The notes under the pieces: model-generated
What the model saw: the letters and a program-made list of their open reading frames with translations, nothing else
Told to the model about the DNA's origin: nothing
Databases searched by the model: none
In this document: positions 16,748-26,049 of the stretch, in pieces
Numbering within the stretch: position 1 is the first letter of the stretch
How the letters are laid out: each line of letters begins with the position of its first letter
NCBI RefSeq assembly: GCF_018736105.1
Contig: NZ_CP076135.1
Coordinates: 868,001 to 932,000 of the forward strand
Direction of reading: 5' to 3'
DNA length: 64,000 nt
DNA from: Bradyrhizobium sediminis
GTDB lineage: Bacteria > Pseudomonadota > Alphaproteobacteria > Rhizobiales > Xanthobacteraceae
Translations under genes and position numbers: made by a program

Positions 16748-18661
16748 ATGAACATCCAGAGCAGCAGCCGGTATCACGAGGTCCATGCCCGCTCGGTCAA
16801 GGACCCGGAAGGATTCTGGGCCGAGGCGGCGCGCGAGATCGACTGGATCGAGCCGGCGAAAAAAGTGTTCGATCCTTCGATGGGAATCTATGGCCGCTGG
16901 TTCGCCGGCGCCATGGTCAACACCTGCTACAATGCGCTCGACCGCCACGTCGCAGGCGGGCGCGCCGACCAGGTGGCGCTGATCCACGATTCGCCGCTGG
17001 CGGGCGGCCGCATCACCAAACTGACCTATGCCGAGATGCTGCATGAGGTGAAGACGCTCGCCGCCATCATGCAGGATTTCGGCGTCGCCAGGGGCGAACG
17101 CGTCATCCTCTATATGCCGATGGTGCCGGAAGCGGTGGTTGCGATGCTGGCCTGCGCGCGGATCGGCGCGGTGCACAGCGTGGTGTTCGGCGGATTTGCC
17201 GCCAAGGAACTCGCCACCCGGATCGAGGACGCCAAGCCGAAGCTGATCTTTTCGGCAAGCTGCGGGCTCGAGCCCGGCCGCATCGTGCAATACAAGCCGC
17301 TGCTCGACGAAGCCATCAGGTTGTCCAGCGTCAAGCCCGAGACCTGCATCGTCCTGCAGCGGCCGCACCACGCCTGCGAACTCACTGCCGGCCGCGACCA
17401 TGACTGGGCTACGTTGCGCGGCAACGCGATCGCCGCAGGGAAATCCGCCGGCTGCGTGCCGGTACTGGCGACCGATCCGCTCTATATTCTCTATACCTCC
17501 GGCACCACGGGCATCCCGAAGGGCGTGGTGCGCGACAATGGCGGGCATCTGGTCGCGCTGAAATGGTCGATGTTCAACCTCTACGGCGTCAAGCCCGGCG
17601 AGGTCTGGTGGTGCGGCTCCGACATCGGCTGGGTGGTCGGCCACAGCTACATCGTCTACGGGCCGCTGATCCATGGCGCGACCTCGGTGATGTATGAGGG
17701 CAAGCCGGTCGGCACGCCCGACGCCGGCGCGTTCTGGCGGGTGATCGCGGAGCACAAGGCGGTGGCGATGTTCACCGCACCGACCGCGTTCCGCGCCATC
17801 CGGAAAGAGGATCCGGAAGGCAAGTTCATCCGGCAATACGATCTGTCGAAATTCCGTACCCTGTTTCTCGCCGGCGAGCGCGCCGATCCGCCGACGGTGG
17901 AATGGGCGGAACAGCAATTGAAGGTGCCTGTCATCGACCACTGGTGGCAGACCGAAACCGGCTGGTGCATCGCCGGCAATCCGGTCGGCCTCGGCATGCT
18001 GCCGGTGAAGCACGGCTCGCCGACGGTGCCGATGCCGGGCTATCAGGTCGACGTCGTCGATGAGGCGACGAAGCCGGTGCCGGCGGGCACCATGGGCTCG
18101 ATCGTGATCAGGCTGCCGATGCCGCCGGGTTGCCTGCCGACGCTGTGGCAGCAGGACGAGCGCTTCAAGGAATCCTATCTCAGCGAATTCCCCGGCTACT
18201 ACAAAACCTCCGACGCCGGCTACAAGGACGAGGACGGCTATGTCTGGGTGATGGGCCGCACCGATGACATCATCAATGTCGCCGGCCACCGGCTCTCCAC
18301 CGGCGGCATGGAGGAGATCCTCGCCGCCCATCCCGACGTCGCCGAATGCGCGGTGCTCGGCATCAAGGATGCGATCAAGGGCGAGGTGCCCTGCGGCTTC
18401 CTGGTGCTGAAAGCCGGCGTCACCCGCAAGCCCGCCGAGATCGAAAAGGAGATCGTGGCGCTGGTGCGCGACAAGCTCGGCCCCGTCGCGGCCTTCAAGC
18501 TCGCGATCACGGTCGGGCGGCTGCCGAAGACGCGCTCTGGAAAGATCCTGCGCGGCACCATCAAGAAGATCGCCGACGGCGAGGCGTGGGCGATGCCCGC
18601 CACCATCGAGGACCCCAAGGTGCTGGACGAGATCCAGGGCGCGCTGAAGGGAAGGGTGTGA
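16748..18661 (+). CDS. prpE: Propionyl-CoA synthetase (PrpE-type)
   Basis: A 637-residue AMP-forming acyl-CoA synthetase that converts propionate plus CoA and ATP to propionyl-CoA in the cytoplasm. The acetyl-CoA-synthetase N-terminal domain (YHEVHARSVKDPEGFWAEAA) is present, then YTSGTTGIPKGVVRDNGGH (P-loop), WWQTETGW (A5 region), GRTDDIINVAGHRLSTGGME and PKTRSGKILRGTIKK with the catalytic C-terminal Lys. RDNGGH after the P-loop and the overall length favour PrpE over Acs. No prpBCD methylcitrate genes are nearby, so propionate probably enters through the methylmalonyl route or polymer metabolism. GGGAG precedes the ATG. Confidence 0.9.
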   Translation: MNIQSSSRYHEVHARSVKDPEGFWAEAAREIDWIEPAKKVFDPSMGIYGRWFAGAMVNTCYNALDRHVAGGRADQVALIHDSPLAGGRITKLTYAEMLHEVKTLAAIMQDFGVARGERVILYMPMVPEAVVAMLACARIGAVHSVVFGGFAAKELATRIEDAKPKLIFSASCGLEPGRIVQYKPLLDEAIRLSSVKPETCIVLQRPHHACELTAGRDHDWATLRGNAIAAGKSAGCVPVLATDPLYILYTSGTTGIPKGVVRDNGGHLVALKWSMFNLYGVKPGEVWWCGSDIGWVVGHSYIVYGPLIHGATSVMYEGKPVGTPDAGAFWRVIAEHKAVAMFTAPTAFRAIRKEDPEGKFIRQYDLSKFRTLFLAGERADPPTVEWAEQQLKVPVIDHWWQTETGWCIAGNPVGLGMLPVKHGSPTVPMPGYQVDVVDEATKPVPAGTMGSIVIRLPMPPGCLPTLWQQDERFKESYLSEFPGYYKTSDAGYKDEDGYVWVMGRTDDIINVAGHRLSTGGMEEILAAHPDVAECAVLGIKDAIKGEVPCGFLVLKAGVTRKPAEIEKEIVALVRDKLGPVAAFKLAITVGRLPKTRSGKILRGTIKKIADGEAWAMPATIEDPKVLDEIQGALKGRV

Positions 18662-18695
18662 GACGGCCTTCTTGAATAGGCCGTATTTCTCTGGA

Positions 18696-18796
18696 CCTCA
18701 TCCTGAGGAGCGGCGTAAGCCGCGTCGCGAAGGATGAGTGGCGCGATCGGGGCCTCATGGTTCGAGACGCCCGCAAGCGGGCTCCTCACCATGAGG
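18696..18796. repeat. Palindromic intergenic repeat pair
   Basis: cctcatcctgaggagcggcg ... cgaaggatgag followed by cctcatggttcgagacgc ... gctcctcaccatgagg. Two stem-loops in tandem between prpE and a lipoprotein gene. Confidence 0.75.
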
Positions 18797-18811
18797 TTCG
18801 ATAGGCAACGC

Positions 18812-19069
18812 ATGAAGATAAAATTTGCTGCAATATTCCTGCTTCTCGCCCCGCTGCTCGCGGGCTGCCTGGAGCGCGGACAGCCGACCATGGTCGACAG
18901 CGGTCCCGATGATGATACGTTCTGCCGCGCCAGCCATGCCGTCGGCTCGCCGGAATATGTCGCCTGCCGCAAGGATCGCGACGTGCAGCGCGCCAGCGCC
19001 AACGCCCGGGCCGACAAGCGGCAGCGCAATCTCGGCGAATACATGCTGAACAATCCCTCGCGGCCCTAG
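18812..19069 (+). CDS. Small lipoprotein
   Basis: An 85-residue protein starting MKIKFAAIFLLLAPLLAGCL: a signal peptide ending in a lipobox (L-L-A-G-C), so it should be lipidated at Cys19 and anchored in a membrane. The mature part has two more cysteines (DDTFCRAS, YVACRKDR), and ends in an Arg/Asn-rich stretch. No family name known to me. It lies immediately after a repeat and 14 bp before the next small gene, possibly co-transcribed. Confidence 0.78.
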   Translation: MKIKFAAIFLLLAPLLAGCLERGQPTMVDSGPDDDTFCRASHAVGSPEYVACRKDRDVQRASANARADKRQRNLGEYMLNNPSRP

Positions 19070-19083
19070 ATCAGGAGACCACC

Positions 19084-19290
19084 ATGAACGAAGACGTTTT
19101 CAACAGCAGCCTGCGCGGATTTTTGAAGAAGGTCGGCATCACCTCGCAGCGCGAGATCGAGAAGGCGGTGCGCGACGCGGTCGCCAGCGGCCGCCTCAAG
19201 GGCAGCGAAAAGCTGCCGGCCAAAATGGTGCTCACCCTCGGCGGCGTCAGCTTCACCCACGAGATATCGGGCGAGATCGATCTGGGGTAG
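19084..19290 (+). CDS. Small conserved protein (DUF6494-like)
   Basis: A 68-residue soluble protein: MNEDVFNSSLRGFLKKVGIT, SQREIEKAVRDAVASGRLKG, then a short beta-like C-terminus LPAKMVLTLGGVSFTHEISG. I recall this as a small alphaproteobacterial family labelled DUF6494, but the label needs checking. There is no signal peptide. GGAGACCACC provides the ribosome-binding site. The spacing suggests an operon with the lipoprotein. Confidence 0.75.
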   Translation: MNEDVFNSSLRGFLKKVGITSQREIEKAVRDAVASGRLKGSEKLPAKMVLTLGGVSFTHEISGEIDLG

Positions 19291-19301
19291 CCGCCGATCG
19301 G

Positions 19302-19396
19302 CCTCATCCTGAGGAGCGCGCCCTTGCGCGCGTCTCGAAGGATGATATTCGTCCCCCTCATGGTTCGAGACGCGCAAAGATGCGCTCCTCACCATG
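19302..19396. repeat. Palindromic intergenic repeat pair
   Basis: cctcatcctgaggagcgcgc ... cgcgtctcgaaggatga and catggttcgagacgcgcaaa ... gcgctcctcaccatg. Same family as at 18696; together they bracket the two small genes. Confidence 0.75.
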
Positions 19397-19427
19397 TGGC
19401 AGCAATATGCAAGCAAGAGGAAAAGTC

Positions 19428-19646
19428 ATGGACATCAAGGTCAGGGATTCGAACGGCGCGCTGCTCGCCGAGGGCGACAACGTCACGCTGATCAAGGATC
19501 TCAAGCTGAAGGGCTCCTCCACCGTACTGAAGCGCGGCACCGTGATCAGGGGCATTCATCTCACCGACGATCCGGACGAGATCGAGGGCCGCACCGACAA
19601 GGTCAAGGGCCTGGTGCTGCGCACGGAGTTTCTGAAGAAGGCGTGA
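19428..19646 (+). CDS. PhnA/YjdM-like small protein
   Basis: A 72-residue protein: VRDSNGALLAEGDNVTLIKD, LKLKGSSTVLKRGTVIRGIH, LVLRTEFLKKA. This is the C-terminal beta-barrel domain of PhnA/YjdM (annotated as alkylphosphonate utilisation protein although no enzymatic role is established); the N-terminal zinc ribbon of full-length members is absent, which is common in this family. AAGAGGAAAAGTC precedes the ATG. Cytoplasmic. Confidence 0.85.
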   Translation: MDIKVRDSNGALLAEGDNVTLIKDLKLKGSSTVLKRGTVIRGIHLTDDPDEIEGRTDKVKGLVLRTEFLKKA

Positions 19647-19966
19647 GGGTGGGGTCTCGCGAGGTCCCGCCGGCTGCGGGCAGCGGGTGATTCCGGCAAT
19701 TCAGCCGCATTCTCTACGGTGCCGAAATGGCGCGCCCGGCCTGATTTCCTGAGCCGATTGTGTGCGAATGCACGCCACATCCTCACCTGTCATCACCCGC
19801 GAAAGCGGGTGACCCAGTATGCCAGAGACGTCAGTGATTGAACCGATAAGCCGCGGCGTACTGGATCCCCGCAGGAGCCTGTCATCGGGCTCGCCGAAGG
19901 CGAGACCCGGTGGCGGGGATGACAGCCGTGGGCGGGGCGGGTCCAGTGCGCTATCGCGGCCGCCCC
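19647..19966. other. Intergenic region with two palindromes
   Basis: No gene seen in 320 bp. gtcatcacccgcgaaagcgg / gtgac at 19791-19813 and catccccgcc-type long inverted arms at 19864-19925 are palindromic repeats lying between two convergent genes. Confidence 0.6.
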
Positions 19967-20662
19967 TTACTCCTCGTCGTCCGGCTTCTTGCCGCCGATC
20001 CCCTTCAGCTTGGCGAACACGGCGTCGACATTGAGATCGTCGCGCTGCTTTTCGCTCGGCTCGAATTCCGCTTCCTTGCGGGTGGTCTCGGAGGCCGGCA
20101 GCAGGGTGGCGCCGCCATAGGCGACGTCGGTCGGCTTTTCCTTGGCCGCGCGCTGCACCTCGAAATCGAGCTCGATCTGCGAGCACAGGCCGAGCGTCAC
20201 CGGATCCATCGGGGTCAAGGTGGAGGCATTCCAGTGGGTGCGGTCGCGCACGCTGGCGATGGTGGTCTTGGTGGTGCCGACCAGACGCATGATCTGGGCG
20301 TCCTTCAATTCCGGGTGATTGCGCACCAGCCACAGGATCGCGCTCGGCCGCTCGTGGCGGCGCGAAACCGGGGTATAGCGCGGGCCCTTCTTCTTGGCGG
20401 CTGGCGGCAGCGTCACCTTGCTCTCCTCGAGCTTGAGCCGGTAGTTCGGGTCCTTTTCACCCTTTTCGATCTCCTGGCGGGTGAGCTGGCCGTTGGAAAT
20501 CGGGTCCATGCCCTTGATGCCCTGGGCGGCGTCGCCGTCGGCGATGGCGCGGACCTCGAGCGGGTGCATTTTGGTGAAATCGGCCACCTGGTCGAAGGTC
20601 AGGGCGGTGTTGTCGACCAGCCACACGGCAGTCGCCTTTGGCATCAGCGGTGCATTGCTCAT
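19967..20662 (-). CDS. trcR: DUF1013 cell-cycle regulator TrcR
   Basis: A 231-residue soluble protein. PLMPKATAVWLVDNTALTFD, QVADFTKMHPLEVRAIADGD and GMDPISNGQLTRQEIEKGE are hallmarks of the alphaproteobacterial DUF1013 family, named TrcR as a cell-cycle transcriptional regulator. A second helical module (AILWLVRNHPELKDAQIMRL, VGTTKTTIASVRDRTHWN) looks like a helix-turn-helix. The C-terminus is acidic and charged. The start at 20662 has a strong AAAGGAGA ribosome-binding site seven bases upstream; a longer frame exists but is not needed. Divergent from ispH. Confidence 0.9.
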   Translation of the reverse strand: MSNAPLMPKATAVWLVDNTALTFDQVADFTKMHPLEVRAIADGDAAQGIKGMDPISNGQLTRQEIEKGEKDPNYRLKLEESKVTLPPAAKKKGPRYTPVSRRHERPSAILWLVRNHPELKDAQIMRLVGTTKTTIASVRDRTHWNASTLTPMDPVTLGLCSQIELDFEVQRAAKEKPTDVAYGGATLLPASETTRKEAEFEPSEKQRDDLNVDAVFAKLKGIGGKKPDDEE

Positions 20663-20878
20663 GGCAAATCTCCTTTGCGCTTCGCCCACCTCTTTTGGAG
20701 GCGAAGCCAGTGGTCATCAGCGATGACGGGAATTACGCCCTATATAAGCCGTCAGGGGGTATGCGCGCAATGGCCTGCTGAACGGCCTTGACAGGGGCCG
20801 AAAGCAGTCCCAAGTCCTTATCCGAATTGACCGTTCCCTGCCCGGCGGCGAGGGGTGATTCGGTCCGAGATCGCTCCG

Positions 20879-21844
20879 ATGCAGGCCAAACCACCCCTTA
20901 GAATCGTGCTTTGCTCGCCCCGCGGCTTCTGCGCCGGCGTGGTGCGGGCCATCGACACCGTGGAACGGGCGCTGACCATCTATGGCGCCCCGGTCTATGT
21001 CCGCCACGAGATCGTCCATAACCGCTATGTGGTCGACAGCCTGAAGACCAAAGGCGCGATTTTCGTCGAGGAACTGGCCGAAATCCCCGACAATACCAAT
21101 GCGCCGGTGGTGTTTTCGGCCCACGGGGTGCCCAAATCGGTTCCCGCCGACGCCCGCGCCCGCAATTTCTTCTCGCTCGACGCCACCTGCCCCCTCGTCA
21201 CCAAGGTGCACCGGGAGGCGGCGATCCATTTCAAGCGCGGCCGGGAAATCCTCCTGATCGGGCATTCCCACCACCCGGAAGTGGTCGGCACGCTCGGGCA
21301 GTTGCCGGCCGGCGCGGTGACCCTGATCGAGACCGCGGAAGACGCCAAGACCTTCACGCCGAAGGATCCCAACAACCTCGCTTTCGTCACCCAGACGACG
21401 CTGTCGATCGACGACACCGCCGAGATCGTGGCGATGCTGAAGGAGCGGTTCCCGAACATCTCCGGCCCGCACAAGGAAGACATCTGCTACGCCACCACCA
21501 ACCGTCAGCTCGCGGTCAAGAAGGTGGCGCCTGTCGTCGATGCCCTGATCGTGGTCGGGGCGCCGAACTCGTCGAATTCGCAGCGCCTGCGCGAAGTCGC
21601 CGAGCGCGAGGGCTGCCCGATTGCCGTCCTGGCGCAGCGTGCCGGCGATCTCGACTGGTCGCGCTTCGAGGGCATCAAGAGCCTCGGCATCACCGCGGGC
21701 GCTTCGGCCCCGGAAGTGATCGTCGAGGAGATCATGGGCGCCTTCGCCGAGCGTTACGAACTGCATGTGGAGACGGTCTCGGCCGCGGAAGAGAACGAGT
21801 TCTTCCCGCTGCCGCGTTCGCTGCGGCCCGACGCAGCCGAGTAA
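20879..21844 (+). CDS. ispH: 4-hydroxy-3-methylbut-2-enyl diphosphate reductase
   Basis: A 321-residue [4Fe-4S] enzyme, last step of the MEP isoprenoid pathway, reducing HMBPP to IPP and DMAPP. The three cluster cysteines are visible in [18 protein letters not shown] and [17 protein letters not shown] and GHSHHPEV supply the substrate-binding histidines, and [10 protein letters not shown] the diphosphate-binding residues. ATG 20879 was chosen over an in-frame GTG at 20855. First gene of an ispH-thrB-rnhA operon (5-bp gap, then 4-bp overlap). Confidence 0.97.
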   Translation: MQAKPPLRIVLCSPRGFCAGVVRAIDTVERALTIYGAPVYVRHEIVHNRYVVDSLKTKGAIFVEELAEIPDNTNAPVVFSAHGVPKSVPADARARNFFSLDATCPLVTKVHREAAIHFKRGREILLIGHSHHPEVVGTLGQLPAGAVTLIETAEDAKTFTPKDPNNLAFVTQTTLSIDDTAEIVAMLKERFPNISGPHKEDICYATTNRQLAVKKVAPVVDALIVVGAPNSSNSQRLREVAEREGCPIAVLAQRAGDLDWSRFEGIKSLGITAGASAPEVIVEEIMGAFAERYELHVETVSAAEENEFFPLPRSLRPDAAE

Positions 21845-21849
21845 ACGCG

Positions 21850-22833
21850 ATGGCGGTCTACACCGACGTCGCCGCCGACGAGCTTGCGGACTTCTTGAGC
21901 CATTTCGAGCTCGGTGAGCTCCTGTCCTACAAGGGCATCGCCGAGGGCGTCGAGAATTCCAACTTCCTGCTGCACACCTCCTCCGGCTATTTCATCCTGA
22001 CGCTGTACGAGAAGCGCGTCGCCCGAAACGAGCTGCCGTTCTTTCTCGGCCTGATGGCGCATCTGGCCAGCCGCGGCATCATTTGTCCGCAACCCCTGAA
22101 GAACAAGAGCGGCGAAGCGCTGAGCGAACTGGCCGGCCGGCCCGCGGTCATCATCAATTTTCTCGAAGGCATCTGGCCGCGCAAGCCCAACGCCGCGCAC
22201 TGCGCCGGCGTCGGTCAGGCGCTGGCGAAGATGCATCTGGCGGGCCGCGATTTTGCGATGACGCGCCCCAACGCGCTGTCGGTATCGGGCTGGCGTCCGC
22301 TGTTCGATCAGGCCGCCTCGCGCGCCGACGAGCTGCAGCACGGCCTGGCTGATTTTCTCCGCGCCGAGCTCGATTATCTCGAAGGCGGCGTCTGGCCGAA
22401 GAACCTGCCGCAAGGCGTGATCCACGCCGATCTGTTTCCGGACAACGTGTTCTTTCTCGGTGAAAAGGTCTCCGGCCTGATCGATTTCACCTTCGCCTGC
22501 AACGACATGCTGGCCTACGACGTCGCCATCTGCCTCAACGCCTGGTGTTTCGAGAGCGATTGCTCGTTCAACGTCACCAAGGCGCGCGCCTTCCTTAACG
22601 CCTATGGCCGCGAGCGCGCCTTGTCCGAGGCCGAGCAGGCGGCGCTGCCGCTGTTGGCGCGGGGCGCCGCGCTGCGTTTCCTGCTGACGCGGCTGGTCGA
22701 TTTTCTCAACGTGCCGCCGGGCGCGCTGGTGCGCCCGAAGGATCCGCTGGAATATGTCCGCAAGCTGCGGTTCCAGCAAAGCGTCGCCAGCATGCGCGAT
22801 TACGGTGTCGAAACCTCGGGGCTGGTGGCGTGA
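21850..22833 (+). CDS. thrB: Homoserine kinase
   Basis: A 327-residue kinase of the APH/choline-kinase fold, the ThrB type used by many alphaproteobacteria (not the GHMP type). It phosphorylates homoserine for threonine synthesis. [20 protein letters not shown] is the N-terminal lobe loop, [14 protein letters not shown] the Brenner-type catalytic H-x-D-x-x-x-x-N, and [12 protein letters not shown] the metal-binding DF-like motif. It starts five bases after ispH and its stop overlaps the rnhA start by four bases. Confidence 0.95.
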   Translation: MAVYTDVAADELADFLSHFELGELLSYKGIAEGVENSNFLLHTSSGYFILTLYEKRVARNELPFFLGLMAHLASRGIICPQPLKNKSGEALSELAGRPAVIINFLEGIWPRKPNAAHCAGVGQALAKMHLAGRDFAMTRPNALSVSGWRPLFDQAASRADELQHGLADFLRAELDYLEGGVWPKNLPQGVIHADLFPDNVFFLGEKVSGLIDFTFACNDMLAYDVAICLNAWCFESDCSFNVTKARAFLNAYGRERALSEAEQAALPLLARGAALRFLLTRLVDFLNVPPGALVRPKDPLEYVRKLRFQQSVASMRDYGVETSGLVA

Positions 22834-23291
22834 GTTCGCTCCCCTCGGTCATCGTTCACACCGATGGCGCATGCTCGGGCAATCCCGGCCCCGGCGGCTG
22901 GGGCGCGATCCTGAAATTCGGCGACGTCGAAAAGGAATTGAAGGGCGGCGAGGCCCATACCACCAACAACCGCATGGAGCTGATGGCCGCGATCTCGGCG
23001 CTGGAAGCGCTGAAGAAGCCCTGCACGGTCGATCTCTATACCGACAGCCAGTATGTGCGGCAGGGCATCACCGGCTGGATCCACGGCTGGAAGCGGAACG
23101 GCTGGCGCACCGCGGACAAGAAGCCGGTCAAGAACGTCGACCTCTGGCAGCGGCTCGACGCGGCGCTGCACCAGCACCAGGTGCGCTGGCACTGGGTCAA
23201 GGGCCACGCCGGCCACGACGAAAACGAGCGCGCCGATCAACTTGCCCGCGATGGCGTCGCCATGGCGCGGCTGAAGACGAGGCTGGAGTGA
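22830..23291 (+). CDS. rnhA: Ribonuclease HI
   Basis: A 153-residue endonuclease that removes RNA from RNA-DNA hybrids. All catalytic residues are present: D12 in [13 protein letters not shown]50 in [10 protein letters not shown]72 in LYTDSQYV, H126 in [11 protein letters not shown] and D136 in ERADQLA. The start is GTG, overlapping the thrB stop (GTGA), indicating translational coupling. Length and motifs are those of the bacterial type 1 enzyme with the basic protrusion ([18 protein letters not shown]). Confidence 0.97.
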   Translation: MSSLPSVIVHTDGACSGNPGPGGWGAILKFGDVEKELKGGEAHTTNNRMELMAAISALEALKKPCTVDLYTDSQYVRQGITGWIHGWKRNGWRTADKKPVKNVDLWQRLDAALHQHQVRWHWVKGHAGHDENERADQLARDGVAMARLKTRLE

Positions 23292-23301
23292 TTGGGGCGC
23301 C

Positions 23302-23508
23302 TCTTCCCTCTCCCCTTGTGGGAGAGGGTGGCGCCTCACGAAGTGAGGCGACGGGTGAGGGGTTCTCTCCGCGGAGAAAGACCCCTCATCCGGCGCGGAT
23401 TTCACATAGCCGATGCAAAGCATCGGCGTCCGTATTTGAAGAAAGGCGGCCGGGGGCCGCCACGGCCGCCTTCTCCCACAAGGGGAGAAGGGAAGAGTAA
23501 AGGCCTCG
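23302..23508. repeat. Large palindromic intergenic repeat
   Basis: ttccctctccccttgtggga ... tcccacaaggggagaaggga form the outer arms; inner arms include cctcacgaagtgagg and ggtgaggggttctctccgcg / aaagacccctcatcc, plus a gatgcaaagcatc hairpin. Lies between convergent rnhA and peroxiredoxin genes. Same family as 1730-1881. Confidence 0.8.
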
Positions 23509-23509
23509 T

Positions 23510-23995
23510 CTAGAGCTGCCCGAGCAGCGTATCGCCGCCGGAAACCTCGACCTTGCCGGGCGCCGGCTCGAGGTTGAGCGTCTTGACCACGCCGTCGTCG
23601 ACCAGCATCGAGTAGCGCTTGGAGCGGATGCCGAGCCCGTTGCCGGAAGCATCGAGCTCCATGCCGATCGCCTTGGTGAAGTCGGCATTGCCGTCGGCGA
23701 GGAAGGTGGCCTCGTCGCGCTGGTCGGTGTCGCGCTTCCAGGCGTTCATGACGAAGGCGTCATTGACCGAGACGATCGCGATGGTGTTCACGCCCTTGTC
23801 CTTGATGGCGTAGGCGTTGAGGAAAATGCTGGGCAGGTGCATCTTGTGGCAGGTGCCGGTGTAGGCGCCGGGCACCGCGAACAGCGCGACCTTCTTGCCC
23901 TTGAAGATGTCGTCGGTGGTCTTGACCTGCGGCCCCTCCGCCGTCATCACGCGAAACTTCGCTTCGGGCAGCTTGTCGCCAACTTTGATGGTCAT
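23510..23995 (-). CDS. Peroxiredoxin (Prx5 type)
   Basis: A 161-residue thiol peroxidase reducing H2O2 and organic hydroperoxides. VPGAYTGTCHKMHLPS places the peroxidatic cysteine at C49 in the P-G-A-x-T-x-x-C motif of the Prx5/AhpE-like group. SVNDAFVMNAWKRD and the conserved Arg in IRSKRYSMLVDDG complete the site. There is no second cysteine, suggesting a 1-Cys mechanism that uses glutathione or another external thiol. Cytoplasmic; CAAGGAGAG ribosome-binding site. Confidence 0.94.
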   Translation of the reverse strand: MTIKVGDKLPEAKFRVMTAEGPQVKTTDDIFKGKKVALFAVPGAYTGTCHKMHLPSIFLNAYAIKDKGVNTIAIVSVNDAFVMNAWKRDTDQRDEATFLADGNADFTKAIGMELDASGNGLGIRSKRYSMLVDDGVVKTLNLEPAPGKVEVSGGDTLLGQL

Positions 23996-24160
23996 CGTCT
24001 ACTCTCCTTGAAGGTGCGGATGCTTCTTAAAGCATTTTCCGGGGGGATGGAAAGCGCATCACCATCGTTTGATCGCGGCAGGGGCCGACCGCGTTGCGAG
24101 GAGCGCAAGTGACGACGCAATCCAGTCTGGCCTTGCCAGCCTCTGAATTGATTCGCGGAG

Positions 24161-24206
24161 CCCGTCATCGGGCGCGCATTCGCGCGACCCGTCGGCTCGC
24201 AATGAC
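24161..24206. repeat. Short palindromic intergenic repeat
   Basis: cccgtcatcgggcgcgcatt / cgcgcgacccgtc with terminal gcccgtcat / atgacggc-like arms, between the peroxiredoxin promoter and the end of the acyl-CoA synthetase gene. Confidence 0.5.
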
Positions 24207-24223
24207 GGCGGTTGGATCGATAC

Positions 24224-25909
24224 TCAGGCCGCCGCGGCCTTCTTCTCGTCGCGCAGTTCGCGGCGCAGGATTTTGCCGACGTTGGTCTTCGGCAAGTCGG
24301 TCCTGAATTCGATCTGCTTGGGGATTTTGTAGTTGGTCAGCTGCTCGTGGCAGAACTTGATGATGTCCTCGGCGGTGAGGTTGGGATCCTTCTTGACCAC
24401 GAACGCCTTGACGGCTTCGCCCGACTTGGCGTCCACGACGCCGATCACGGCGCATTCCAGCACGCCGGGATGGCTCGCGATCACTTCCTCGATCTCGTTG
24501 GGATAGACGTTGAAGCCCGAGACCAGGATCATGTCCTTCTTGCGATCGACGATCTTGGTGTAGCCGTCGGGCGTCATCACGCCGATGTCGCCGGTGCGGA
24601 AGAAACCGTCCGCGGTCATCACCTTGGCGGTCTCATCGGGCCGGTTCCAGTAACCGGCCATCACCTGCGGTCCCTTGGCGCAGATCTCGCCGGCGGTGCC
24701 GAGCGGCACTTCGTTGCCGTCGTCGTCGCGGATCGAGAGGTAGGTCGAGGGCACGGGAATCCCGATCGAGCCGGAGAACTTGTCGGTGTCGGCGGGATTG
24801 CAGGTCAGCGTCGGCGAGGTTTCCGACAGGCCGTAGCCCTCCGACAGCGCGCAACCGGTGGTCTTCAGCCATTTCTCGGCAACCGCCTTCTGCGTCGCCA
24901 TGCCGCCGCCGAACGAGGTCTTCAGCTTGGAGAAGTCGACCTTTTCGAATCCGGGCGTATTCAAGAGGCCGTTGTAGAGCGTGTTGACCGCCGGGAAGCT
25001 GTTGACCTGGTACTTCATCAATTCCTTGACGAAGCCGGGCATGTCGCGCGGATTGGGGATCAGGAGGTTGACGCCGCCGGCCCGCACGCCGAGCAGGAAA
25101 CACGCCGTCAGGGCGAAGATGTGATAGAGCGGCAGCGCGCAGACGATAAACAGTTCGTCGACATGCGGCGGCTTCTTCAGCGCCGGCTGCAGCCAGGCGT
25201 CATTCTGCAGCACGTTGGCGAGGATGTTGCGATGGAGCAGTGTCGCGCCCTTGGAGACGCCGGTGGTGCCGCCGGTATATTGCAGGAAGGCGACGTCCTC
25301 GCGCGTGAGCTGCGGCTTGTTGAGCCTCATGCCGCGGCCGGCCGCGATCGCGTCGTTGAAGGAGACCGCGCCCGGAATCGACCAGGCCGGCACCATCTTC
25401 TTCACGCGCCGCACCACCAGATTGACGATCACACCCTTGAAGCCGAGCAGGTCGCCCATGCTGCCGACGATGACATGCTTGACCGCGGTCTTCGCGATCA
25501 CCTGCTGCACCGTATGGGCGAAATTCTCCAGCACCACGATCGCCTCGGCGCCGGAATCCTTGAGCTGATGCTCGAGTTCGCGCGGGGTGTAGAGCGGATT
25601 GACGTTGACCACCGCGTAGCCGGCGCGCAGCACGGCAGCGGTCGATACCGGATATTGCAGCACGTTCGGCATCATCAGCGCGACGCGCGCGCCCTTCTGC
25701 AGGCCCTTGCTCTGCAGATAGGCCCCGAGCGCCTGTGACATCTCGTCGAGATCGCGATAGCTGATCGACTTGTCCATGCAGATGAAGGCCTTGCGGTCGG
25801 CGAACTTCGCAAAGCTTTCTTCCAGCAATTCGACGAGCGAAGAGTACTGGGTCACGTCGATATCGGCGGGCACGCCGGCCGGATATTGCTTGAGCCAGAT
25901 GCGCTCCAT
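24224..25909 (-). CDS. Long-chain fatty-acid-CoA ligase (FadD-like)
   Basis: A 561-residue AMP-forming ligase activating fatty acids for beta-oxidation. The order is: N-terminal SLVELLEESFAKFADRKAFI, P-loop YTGGTTGVSKGATLLHRN, SEGYGLSETSPT, FRTGDIGVMTPDGYTKIVDR, KKDMILVSGFNVYPNEIEEV (linker and fatty-acid signature) and LPKTNVGKILRRELRD with the C-terminal catalytic Lys. The long-chain assignment follows from FadD-like motifs; E. coli-type FadD is the same length (561). Monocistronic with GGAGGGGAAATACC upstream. Confidence 0.93.
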   Translation of the reverse strand: MERIWLKQYPAGVPADIDVTQYSSLVELLEESFAKFADRKAFICMDKSISYRDLDEMSQALGAYLQSKGLQKGARVALMMPNVLQYPVSTAAVLRAGYAVVNVNPLYTPRELEHQLKDSGAEAIVVLENFAHTVQQVIAKTAVKHVIVGSMGDLLGFKGVIVNLVVRRVKKMVPAWSIPGAVSFNDAIAAGRGMRLNKPQLTREDVAFLQYTGGTTGVSKGATLLHRNILANVLQNDAWLQPALKKPPHVDELFIVCALPLYHIFALTACFLLGVRAGGVNLLIPNPRDMPGFVKELMKYQVNSFPAVNTLYNGLLNTPGFEKVDFSKLKTSFGGGMATQKAVAEKWLKTTGCALSEGYGLSETSPTLTCNPADTDKFSGSIGIPVPSTYLSIRDDDGNEVPLGTAGEICAKGPQVMAGYWNRPDETAKVMTADGFFRTGDIGVMTPDGYTKIVDRKKDMILVSGFNVYPNEIEEVIASHPGVLECAVIGVVDAKSGEAVKAFVVKKDPNLTAEDIIKFCHEQLTNYKIPKQIEFRTDLPKTNVGKILRRELRDEKKAAAA

Positions 25910-26049
25910 GGTATTTCCCCTCCGGTTTGTTCCCGGTTGTCAGGCCGGGAAGCCTTATTTCCGTCAGTATTGAGCATTGCGGCGGCCGATGGCAAGCGGC
26001 TGCGCGTTATCGACGCATCGGTGGTTAACCCCGCCGGCCGAAATCAGGC

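Noticed and set aside
16589..18331. 580-residue minus-strand frame opposite prpE
   Set aside because: It is antisense to a complete, motif-rich synthetase and has Arg/His-rich shadow composition.
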